A stretch of 7,229 nucleotides of DNA from the NCBI GenBank assembly GCA_011390085.1, contig JAABTB010000110.1:1-7229 (forward strand), written 5' to 3'. Shown here piece by piece: positions 1 to 5,674 of the stretch. Positions within the stretch are counted from its first letter, which is position 1. Every line of letters begins with the position of its first letter. The translations under genes and the position numbers were made by a program. The notes under the pieces are model-generated. The model saw nothing but the letters and a program-made list of their open reading frames with translations, was not told where the DNA came from and did no database searches. This DNA is from Desulfobacula sp. GTDB taxonomy: Bacteria; Desulfobacterota; Desulfobacteria; Desulfobacterales; Desulfobacteraceae.

Positions 1-2345
1 GAAAAATAGACATGCTGGTCCTGTATTGCGGCATCTATCTGTTGGCCGTTGTATCCGCCTCATTGCTCAAATTGATCATCAATCTGATTCAAACCCGGAT
101 CAGTGAAAAAGTCACGGCTGAAATGCGCAAGCAATTATACCACCATATCCTGAACATTCCCCTGGATTTTTTCAGAACCACTCCGCCCGGTACCGTGGTC
201 AATTCCCTGCTCAATGAGCTGAATATTCCCGGCAATTATGTGGGAATGGCCATTGCCGTCCCCCTGATCAATATCGTCACCCTTCTGGCCTTTGCCGGGT
301 ACCTGATTTTGCTGAACCCCCTGCTGGGGGTGGTTTCCTTTGCACTCTATCCGATCATGCTCTATATCATCCCCATGCTGCAACGCCGGGTGAACCGGGA
401 TAACAAAAACAGACTGAATGCGTCTCGGATTTTATCCTCCAAAATCGTTGAATCGGTTTCCGGTATCCATGAAGTCCAGGCCAACGGCGCCTTTGAAATA
501 GAAAACAATAAATTTGACCGGATTGTCGAAAATTTGATGGGTATCCGTATAAAATGGACCCTCTACAAATATGCCATCAAAATCGTCAGTAATTTCTTTG
601 TCAACCTGGGGCCTTTTCTCATCTTCATCATCGGCGGATATCTGGCCATCAACGGGCAATTGGGATTGGGAGCCTTGGTGGCCTTTTTGTCGGCCCAGGA
701 AAAATTGTATGATCCGTGGAAGGAATTGATTGAATTCTACCAGGTGTATCAGGACGGCACCATCAATTATTATAAAACCATGGAATATTTTGATGTTCCC
801 ATTGATACGGTGCTTGCCGCCAAGGACAGGGCTCCCTATGAACTGGAAGGGTCTGTCCATGTGGACCGTGTGACTTTGGAAACACCCGATGGAATAAGGC
901 TCCTGGACAATGTCAGCCTGGATGTGGCCCCGGGCGAACAACTGGCCCTGGTAGGATTTTCAGGAAGCGGGAAAAGTTCATTGGCCTTATGTATTGCCCA
1001 GCTTTACCGATATACCTCAGGCCATGCAACCCTTGGGGGCAAGGAGATTTCCGAATTGACCAAGGCAGACATCACTCAGAATATGGGCCTGGTGTCCCAG
1101 TCCCCCTTCATATTTGAAGGCACCATCCGGGAAAATCTCATGTATTCCTATACGGCTCTCTACGGCGAGACCTGCACCCTTGAGGGAGAATGTGCACCTG
1201 AACTGGACGGCCTGGTTCAGGTGCTCCAGCAATCAGGCCTGTTTGTGGATGTGCTCCGGTTCGGATTGAATACGATTCTTCAGGCGGATGAAGAAGAGAT
1301 CGTTCCGGTTGTCATCAATATGAGAAAGACTTTTCAGCAGGACTATGGGGAAGCCATTGCCGAATGGGTGGAATTTTTCGATGAAAAGCAATTCCTTTCC
1401 TATGCGAGCATTGCAGAAAATATTATTTTCGGCGCCCCTGCGGCAGATGATTTTAAGAACGACCATTTGATGGAAAATCAATTCTTTTTAAATTTTATGG
1501 ATGATGCAGATCTGACCCGGCCTCTTCTGACCCTGGGCAAGGAAATCGCATATCAGACCGTGGACATTTTAAAAAATCTCACCCTTGACCGGATGTTTTT
1601 TGAGCAAACCCCCATAAAGCCGGAGGAATTTGATGAATACCAGGAGATCGTGAGGGTTATCAAAAATAAAAACCTTCACCAGATCAATCCAAAACAGACC
1701 CGTGCACTGTTGGATCTGGCGTTGCGGTTTTCGCCCGGGAAGCACAGAATTGCAGCATTACCTGAATTTTTGATCCATCTCATCCTGGAAGGACGGTTCA
1801 TGTTCAAGGAAAGAATCAAACAGAAAAATACCGGCGCCGTCTCATTTTTTCGAAATGACCGGTATATTCATTCCCAGACCCTATTTAACAATATTCTGTT
1901 CGGTATCGTTAAAACAACCAATCCGGCTGCCCAGGAAAAAATCAATCAATTCATGATCGCTCTTCTGATCGGCGAGGATTTCCTTGAACGAATGATTGAG
2001 ATCGGCATGAATTTCAATGTGGGAACAAAAGGGAATAACCTTTCCGGGGGCCAGCGCCAGAAGCTGGCCATCGCCAGGACTTTTTTAAAATCACCTGCTG
2101 TTATGATCCTGGATGAGGCCACATCGGCCCTGGACAATAATTCTCAAAAACGGATTCAGACGGTGCTGTCCCGGCAATGGAAGGGAAAAAGCACCTTGAT
2201 CGCTGTGGTACACCGGCTTGATATTGTCAAAGACTATGACAAGATCGTTTTTTTAAAGGCCGGCAAAATAGTGGAAATGGGAACCTATGATGAATTGATG
2301 GCAAAAAAGGGGTATTTTTATGAACTCGCTTATGGACACACCTGA
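1..2345 (+). CDS. ABC exporter half-transporter (TMD-NBD) with enlarged nucleotide-binding domain, 5' partial
   Basis: Fused permease and ATPase of the ABC exporter type, which acts in the inner membrane as a dimer; substrate unknown. The frame is open to the window edge, so the first ATG (12) is probably internal and TM1 is missing. Numbering from that ATG: residues 1-27, about 77-122, and 182-245 are hydrophobic membrane helices. The NBD starts near 280: Walker A GFSGSGKSS 315-323, Q-loop Q363, signature LSGGQ 677-681, Walker B ending D701-E702, D-loop SALD 705-708, H-loop H734. Q-loop to signature spans about 314 residues, against roughly 55-60 in ordinary exporters such as Sav1866. The extra part holds repeats of the post-Q-loop motif (SIAENIIFG 466-474, TLFNNILFG 623-631). 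The A-loop aromatic is absent (T291 at the expected place). All catalytic motifs are intact, so ATPase activity is expected. It overlaps the next gene by 26 bp and heads a regulatory operon. Confidence 0.93.
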   Translation, partial: KIDMLVLYCGIYLLAVVSASLLKLIINLIQTRISEKVTAEMRKQLYHHILNIPLDFFRTTPPGTVVNSLLNELNIPGNYVGMAIAVPLINIVTLLAFAGYLILLNPLLGVVSFALYPIMLYIIPMLQRRVNRDNKNRLNASRILSSKIVESVSGIHEVQANGAFEIENNKFDRIVENLMGIRIKWTLYKYAIKIVSNFFVNLGPFLIFIIGGYLAINGQLGLGALVAFLSAQEKLYDPWKELIEFYQVYQDGTINYYKTMEYFDVPIDTVLAAKDRAPYELEGSVHVDRVTLETPDGIRLLDNVSLDVAPGEQLALVGFSGSGKSSLALCIAQLYRYTSGHATLGGKEISELTKADITQNMGLVSQSPFIFEGTIRENLMYSYTALYGETCTLEGECAPELDGLVQVLQQSGLFVDVLRFGLNTILQADEEEIVPVVINMRKTFQQDYGEAIAEWVEFFDEKQFLSYASIAENIIFGAPAADDFKNDHLMENQFFLNFMDDADLTRPLLTLGKEIAYQTVDILKNLTLDRMFFEQTPIKPEEFDEYQEIVRVIKNKNLHQINPKQTRALLDLALRFSPGKHRIAALPEFLIHLILEGRFMFKERIKQKNTGAVSFFRNDRYIHSQTLFNNILFGIVKTTNPAAQEKINQFMIALLIGEDFLERMIEIGMNFNVGTKGNNLSGGQRQKLAIARTFLKSPAVMILDEATSALDNNSQKRIQTVLSRQWKGKSTLIAVVHRLDIVKDYDKIVFLKAGKIVEMGTYDELMAKKGYFYELAYGHT
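2307..2312 (+). promoter_or_regulatory. Ribosome binding site for the CNBD gene
   Basis: AAGGGG lies 7 nt before the ATG at 2320, inside the end of the ABC gene. It favours 2320 over the in-frame ATG at 2332, which has no good purine-rich site upstream. The overlap suggests translational coupling. Confidence 0.55.
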
Positions 2346-2850
2346 TGCTGACAATAAAAGTGAATTTTCAGCCAATCTGAATATATTCAGACAGATAGAA
2401 TTTTTTTCCGGCATTTCCATGGATGTGATGAAGCTCTTTGCCTTTCTTTGCAAAAGGCAATCCTATAAACCGGGGGACGCTATTTTTCTTCAGGATGAGG
2501 ATGATCAATGCGCTTATTATATTTTATCGGGGGCTGCAAGCCTTGTTCTCAAAAAGGACGGAAAGGACTACACAATTCGTGAATATAAGGCCGAAAGCTA
2601 TCTGGGAGTTCTCTCCCTCATGGCCCCCATGGTAAAACAGTTCTCTTTGGCGGCCACGGAGGATACCACCTGTATTGTGATGACCCGTAATGCTTTTTCA
2701 AAGGTTGCGGACCAGTTCCCGGATACCCCCCTGAAAATCATACGAGCCATCGGGCAAAGAATTGCAATTGCCGAGAGGAAATGTATCATGGAATTTCAAT
2801 CGGAAAAAAATGAAGACATCCATAACCTTCTTGGCATCAGCCTGATCTAA
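2320..2850 (+). CDS. Stand-alone cyclic nucleotide-binding-fold (CNBD) protein without HTH
   Basis: 176-residue cytoplasmic protein with one CRP/FNR-like cNMP-binding beta-roll (about residues 20-135). The evidence is the pattern FFSGIS...KPGDAIFLQ...YYILSGAASLVL...YLGVLSLMAP followed by a C-terminal helix (about 136-160). The phosphate-binding cassette (95-112) is degenerate. Aligned by eye to E. coli CRP, the ribose-binding Glu72 corresponds to V97 and the phosphate-binding Arg82 to Q107 (K106 beside it). Classical cAMP or cGMP binding is therefore doubtful. The chain stops after the C-helix, well short of the roughly 210-230 residues of CRP-family regulators, so no winged-helix DNA-binding domain is present. 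It sits between an ABC exporter, which it overlaps by 26 bp, and an HATPase/STAS pair. It is probably a sensory or protein-interaction module for one of these rather than a transcription factor. Fold call is firm; ligand and partner unknown. Confidence 0.85.
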   Translation: MNSLMDTPDADNKSEFSANLNIFRQIEFFSGISMDVMKLFAFLCKRQSYKPGDAIFLQDEDDQCAYYILSGAASLVLKKDGKDYTIREYKAESYLGVLSLMAPMVKQFSLAATEDTTCIVMTRNAFSKVADQFPDTPLKIIRAIGQRIAIAERKCIMEFQSEKNEDIHNLLGISLI

Positions 2851-2886
2851 ACGGATTTGAGGTTGACAAACGGGTTGGGGGTCATT

Positions 2887-2890
2887 AGGG
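2887..2890 (+). promoter_or_regulatory. Ribosome binding site that decides the HATPase start
   Basis: AGGG 8 nt before the ATG at 2899. The frame is open back to a TTG at 2857 and another ATG lies at 2914, but neither has an equally good purine-rich site. The residues added by the TTG start do not resemble the conserved N-terminus of HATPase proteins. Confidence 0.4.
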
Positions 2891-2898
2891 TAAAAGTC

Positions 2899-3348
2899 AT
2901 GAGAAAAGTGAAGATGTCCATCACATTAAAAAACCGCCTGGCCGATCTGGATAAGATTAAAGCCGTTGTTTCAAAACTATCCGGCACCATTGACTGCACC
3001 CGGCGAAAGCTGAAAGAGATAGACCTGATTCTTGAAGAGCTTTTTGCCAACGTGGTTCACCATGGTTTCAAGGATAACCGGGAGCACGATATTGACATAT
3101 CCTTGTCCTGTGATGACGACATCCTGGAGATCCGCATGGAGGATGACGGAGAGCCCTTTGACATCACTGCCTCACCGGCGCCGGATACCCGGTGCGCCCT
3201 GGATAAGAGAGGCATCGGCGGCCTTGGTATCCATTTTGTAAAACATTTTATTGATGACTGTAAGTATTATCGTGAAAAGAATAAAAATATCATTGTATTA
3301 AAAAAAAATATGGCAGAGAAACCCCATAAAAAAAACGATTCAAAATAG
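2899..3348 (+). CDS. RsbW/SpoIIAB-like HATPase (anti-sigma factor / serine kinase type)
   Basis: About 149 residues from the chosen ATG. A GHKL-type ATPase fold of the RsbW/SpoIIAB group (HATPase_c_2): N-box EELFANVVHHGF with Glu46/47 and Asn51, G1 box EDDGEPFD with Asp83 and Gly84, and G2 box GIGGLGIHFVK at 105-115. In characterised homologues such a protein phosphorylates its STAS antagonist on serine and holds a sigma factor or other target when the antagonist is phosphorylated. The next gene, 21 bp downstream, encodes a STAS protein with a serine at the phosphorylation position, so the two are a likely kinase/antagonist pair. No sigma factor or PP2C phosphatase is visible. The C-terminal tail (about 138-149) is Lys-rich and probably disordered. 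The true target could be the ABC protein, the CNBD protein or something encoded elsewhere. Length and motifs are complete; an alternative start at 2914 is possible. Confidence 0.9.
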   Translation: MRKVKMSITLKNRLADLDKIKAVVSKLSGTIDCTRRKLKEIDLILEELFANVVHHGFKDNREHDIDISLSCDDDILEIRMEDDGEPFDITASPAPDTRCALDKRGIGGLGIHFVKHFIDDCKYYREKNKNIIVLKKNMAEKPHKKNDSK

Positions 3349-3353
3349 AATCT

Positions 3354-3359
3354 GAAGGA
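3354..3359 (+). promoter_or_regulatory. Ribosome binding site for the STAS gene
   Basis: GAAGGA 10 nt before the ATG at 3370, in the 21-bp gap after the HATPase stop. It supports that start and separate translation within one transcript. Confidence 0.5.
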
Positions 3360-3369
3360 AACCCTACCC

Positions 3370-3702
3370 ATGGAAATTTTTCAGGAAAATGTAAATGGTG
3401 TTGAAATCTTCATCGTTAAGGGCAGCCTTGACTCCAATACATCGCCGGAATTTGAAAGCCGGATCTATGCCTCTCTTGAAAACGGTCAAAAACGGCTGGT
3501 TCTCAATCTCGAAGACCTGGAGTATATCTCCAGCGCCGGGATAAGGGTCATGTTGAAAACCACCAAGGATCTCAAACACATGGATGGAAATATCGTCCTT
3601 TGCAGCCTTCAGGATTATGTGAAGGAGGTCTTTGACATCGCCGGGCTTGACGGGTATCTGTGTATAGAAAAGAATCTTGATGAGGCCCTGCTGAAGATTT
3701 AG
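3370..3702 (+). CDS. RsbV/SpoIIAA-like STAS-domain anti-sigma factor antagonist
   Basis: 110 residues, a complete single STAS domain of the usual length for anti-anti-sigma factors. It shows the typical order: beta start VEIFIVKGSLDSNTSPEFE, central strand LVLNLEDLEYISSAGIRVML, and the final segment VKEVFDIAGLDGYL. Aligned by eye with SpoIIAA, Ser55 (in ISSAG) matches the phosphorylated Ser58; the residue before it is Ser54 instead of Asp and the one after is Ala56. The family acts by partner switching: unphosphorylated, it sequesters the HATPase kinase and frees that kinase's target. The upstream gene is the expected kinase. The gene ends the left operon; its stop lies 4 bp from the stop of the convergent PqqD-like gene. 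The output could be transcriptional or a direct control of the transporter; the sequence does not decide. Confidence 0.92.
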   Translation: MEIFQENVNGVEIFIVKGSLDSNTSPEFESRIYASLENGQKRLVLNLEDLEYISSAGIRVMLKTTKDLKHMDGNIVLCSLQDYVKEVFDIAGLDGYLCIEKNLDEALLKI

Positions 3703-3710
3703 GGCATCAA
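3677..3710 (-). terminator. Candidate hairpin at the convergent gene ends
   Basis: Imperfect inverted repeat: TTGAT (3677-3681) with ATCAA (3706-3710) and GCCCT (3685-3689) with AGGGC (3701-3705), a 3-nt bulge on one side and an 11-nt loop. It covers both stop codons. On the minus strand the stem is followed by a T-rich stretch (GATTCTTTTCT), as in an intrinsic terminator; on the plus strand the tail is weak. The stem is short and contains coding sequence of the STAS gene, so it may be chance. Confidence 0.3.
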
Positions 3711-4084
3711 CGCTCCTTTATCCGGATCAATCCTTTTTGCCCCAGGGATCGCAAAAAAAGTGTCACCGAAATTTCAGCTTCCTTTTCGTCCAGCCCGTGA
3801 AGCCCTGCAAAATCCTTAATGACGGCTTTGACATCCCTTTTGCCGTCCACAAGAGACCAGACATCCATTCCCAGACCATCCAATTGGATCTTACGCCTGA
3901 ATGTTTTTTGGACATTTGACCGGAGGAACCGCTGAAGCCGCATGAAAAAGGGTTTATACATCACCGGAAAGGAGAGAATCAGACCGCCGGTGTCCGGTAC
4001 AAATTCTTCAATCCCCGGGTTTCTTTCCGGTATGCACGAGAGGGCCTCCTGTTTGGTCCACGGCTTTTTCTTCTTATCAGCCAC
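3707..4084 (-). CDS. PqqD-family winged-helix protein
   Basis: 125 residues from a GTG start at 4084; the next Met (42) would remove the N-terminal half. Residues about 65-123 match the PqqD family: KIQLDGLGMDVWSLVDG, then helices around 85-95 and 100-117, then GLIRI. PqqD proteins are small winged-helix peptide-binding proteins that deliver a precursor peptide to a radical SAM enzyme. Between the N-terminal strands (GGLILSFP, 33-40) and the KIQLD strand lies a basic segment of about 24 residues (MRLQRFLRS...FRRK) not found in compact PqqD. No radical SAM enzyme or precursor gene is in the window, so its client is unknown. A possible site AAAGGA lies 10 nt upstream of the GTG, and it overlaps the 295-residue gene by 8 bp, which points to translational coupling. 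It is the last gene of the right block. Fold assignment fairly sure, role unknown. Confidence 0.82.
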   Translation of the reverse strand: MADKKKKPWTKQEALSCIPERNPGIEEFVPDTGGLILSFPVMYKPFFMRLQRFLRSNVQKTFRRKIQLDGLGMDVWSLVDGKRDVKAVIKDFAGLHGLDEKEAEISVTLFLRSLGQKGLIRIKER

Positions 4085-4964
4085 CGAGAATGGATCCTTT
4101 CATCAAATCAATTTCAAAAGCCCTGGGGGAGTCGATCTTGACCCCGTATATTCTGTTATTCTGTTTATCATGGCCGATTCTGAAGAGGGTGAACCGGGAA
4201 TATGAGGAAAGAAAAGGCAGGCGTCCGGCATTTTTAAATAGCCCCTGTCTGAAAGACCATTCCAGATAGTTTCCCCGGTCGCAGGTACCTGTTACGGCTA
4301 AACCGGTCAATTCAGGAAGCCTTTCTCCGGCAAATTCAACGAGGGTTTTTTCTGCCAGCAGGAACAAAGCCGGGCCCCAGCTTAAAACCGTCAGATGAAT
4401 GTTTTGGGACAAAAATTGAAAAGAAAAATACCCGGGTTTGAGGCTGTAATCTGAAAGTCTGAAATTCTCGGGTGTCGAAAAAGCCATGCCGAACAATTGC
4501 CAAGATACCCGGCTGGTCAAGGGGTGGTCGGTAAAGGATGATAGAACCCCATGGGCGGATGAAGCGGGCAAAAAGCGATCAAGACAAAAAAAACGAATCA
4601 AGGTGAGGCGACGGCAATGGCGGCAGAAGATAAGGGTGCCGACCCCTTTTGAGGAAGCGTTTTCCCAGGAAAAGAAAAAAAAATCAAAGCTTGAATTTGA
4701 ATGCAAAAAAAACGGAGGCGTGGGTTCTTCATGGATGATGATCTTCAGCAGTTTTTGGGATCGAGCCATAAAATTTCTGAATTGCTTTTCAAAGGGGATG
4801 GATGGAGAGGACTCCGTCCATTTTATTTCTGTCCGGGGGGACCCGTTTTCACTGATCATCACATGGGTGAGATCAAGGCTGTCTATTTCCCAGGCGTCCG
4901 GAATTTTAAAGGCCGCCCCGTTCCAGGCAACGGCTTTTTTCAGGGGAATATTGTCCGTTAACAT
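4077..4964 (-). CDS. Conserved-looking protein of unknown function (295 aa)
   Basis: Not recognised as a named family. No signal peptide or clear membrane helix, so probably cytoplasmic. Two segments look alike by eye: residues 14-49 (AFKIPDAWEIDSLDL ... EIKW) and 159-196 (MAFSTPENFRLSDYSL ... VLSW), each with F-x-x-P-(D/E) then an aromatic, followed by strands ending in Trp. This suggests a duplicated beta-rich domain. A C-x-x-C pair (C114, C117, in CRHC) is followed by C127; C228 is further away. The Phe-rich stretch near 93-100 is encoded by long T runs. The final part (about 258-295) is rich in Arg and aromatic residues. The start at 4964 has no strong Shine-Dalgarno site. It follows the exported 202-residue gene after 27 bp and overlaps the PqqD-like gene by 8 bp, so these three are probably co-transcribed and a joint role with PqqD is plausible. 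Confidence 0.75.
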   Translation of the reverse strand: MLTDNIPLKKAVAWNGAAFKIPDAWEIDSLDLTHVMISENGSPRTEIKWTESSPSIPFEKQFRNFMARSQKLLKIIIHEEPTPPFFLHSNSSFDFFFFSWENASSKGVGTLIFCRHCRRLTLIRFFCLDRFLPASSAHGVLSSFTDHPLTSRVSWQLFGMAFSTPENFRLSDYSLKPGYFSFQFLSQNIHLTVLSWGPALFLLAEKTLVEFAGERLPELTGLAVTGTCDRGNYLEWSFRQGLFKNAGRLPFLSSYSRFTLFRIGHDKQNNRIYGVKIDSPRAFEIDLMKGSILGG

Positions 4965-4991
4965 GTCTGCGGGTTCAACCTGTCCATGCGA

Positions 4992-5600
4992 TCAATAGGG
5001 AACAAAGGATTTCCAGAGGTCTTCCCGGGATTTTTTGGCTTGGGGATTTGGCTGATCGTTTTCCGGAAATTTTTCCAGATGGCACTCCCTTTCCCTATCC
5101 AACTGGCTGGTCAGGGTCAGTTTGACGGAATTCCCAATTTTCTCATCATCCACCATGATATTGTGCTGAAGGATGAGGCTGCTCTTTTCATTTCGTTCAT
5201 TTACAAAGGACCATTTCCAGGCAATCATGGTTTGAAAGGGATCACCCTTATATTCATCGGGCTGGCCCAGTTCTTCCCGGTATTTTTTTAAAAGCCGTTC
5301 AAAAAAAGCCTTTGAAGAATCGCTGAATTTTAATTTGATCCTGACTATTTTTTTGGGGTTATGGCACATTCCATAGGCAATCAATCCTGATTTGAATCCG
5401 GCCTGGGGAAGGATCTGCCCCTCTTCCAGGTATTCATTAAAGGGCACTTCACGGCGGGTCTGCATTTTCATCAAATGGTGGTATTGGGAGATATCATCAC
5501 CTAATACAAAGCCGCCCAGATGAACCGGAAATTTTGCATGGACGGAATGATATGGAAATAAGACCATCAAAAAACAAATAGCCACTAGATTTTTTTTCAT
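4992..5600 (-). CDS. Exported protein of unknown function with signal peptide (202 aa)
   Basis: Sec-type signal peptide: MKKN, a hydrophobic core (about residues 5-16), and a likely signal peptidase I site after VHA (residue 22). There is no lipobox cysteine, so the mature protein is probably periplasmic, about 180 residues. The mature part begins with a beta-like FPVHLGGFVLGDDISQY, has a basic helical region (about 88-112, KIVRIKLKFSDSSKAF...), then GDPF, AWKWSF, SLILQHN and EKIGNSVKLTL, and a charged tail. Two cysteines occur in the mature part (in YGMCHN and ERECHLE) and could form a disulfide. I do not recognise a characterised family. The start is supported by a strong Shine-Dalgarno site 5 nt upstream. 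It lies 74 bp after the OPT-like gene and 27 bp before the 295-residue gene on the same strand. Confidence 0.85.
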   Translation of the reverse strand: MKKNLVAICFLMVLFPYHSVHAKFPVHLGGFVLGDDISQYHHLMKMQTRREVPFNEYLEEGQILPQAGFKSGLIAYGMCHNPKKIVRIKLKFSDSSKAFFERLLKKYREELGQPDEYKGDPFQTMIAWKWSFVNERNEKSSLILQHNIMVDDEKIGNSVKLTLTSQLDRERECHLEKFPENDQPNPQAKKSREDLWKSFVPY

Positions 5601-5605
5601 GGAAG

Positions 5606-5612
5606 CCTCCCC
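5606..5612 (-). promoter_or_regulatory. Strong ribosome binding site of the exported protein gene
   Basis: On the minus strand GGGGAGG ends 5 nt before the ATG at 5600. It is the strongest Shine-Dalgarno site in the window and fixes the start directly before the MKKN signal peptide. Confidence 0.7.
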
Positions 5613-5674
5613 TGTGAAATTTCTTAAGACCCGGATTAACGCCTTTTCCTCTATCCTATCACAGTTTCACCCAT
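5613..5674 (-). other. Intergenic spacer between OPT-like gene and exported protein gene
   Basis: The 74-bp gap, of which this is the part upstream of the ribosome binding site, is the longest non-coding stretch in the window. I see no convincing sigma-70 promoter pair, terminator hairpin or operator. Its length would allow a promoter for the downstream three genes, but nothing in the bases demands one. Confidence 0.5.

Noticed and set aside
432..941. 169-codon open frame on the minus strand inside the ABC gene
   Set aside because: It lies fully opposite a clear ABC exporter frame, and its product has no recognisable fold; a shadow frame.
1281..1865. Frameshift, gene fusion or inserted element splitting the ABC NBD
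   Set aside because: The frame is continuous, the inserted part reads as ordinary helical protein with motif similarity to the NBD itself, and no terminal repeats or transposase remnants are visible.
2857..2898. Start of the HATPase gene at TTG 2857
   Set aside because: It would add 14 residues unlike the family's N-terminus and lacks a good ribosome binding site; ATG 2899 has AGGG at suitable spacing.
4486..4998. 170-codon open frame on the plus strand opposite the 295-residue gene
   Set aside because: The translation is Lys/Arg-rich low-complexity sequence created by the A-runs. The minus-strand frame has gene-like composition, operonic overlap and internal repeat structure.
5613..5663. 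CRP-type operator from TGTGA (5613-5617) and TCACA (5659-5663) halves
   Set aside because: The halves are 41 nt apart rather than the 6 nt of a CRP site, so they are most likely chance.
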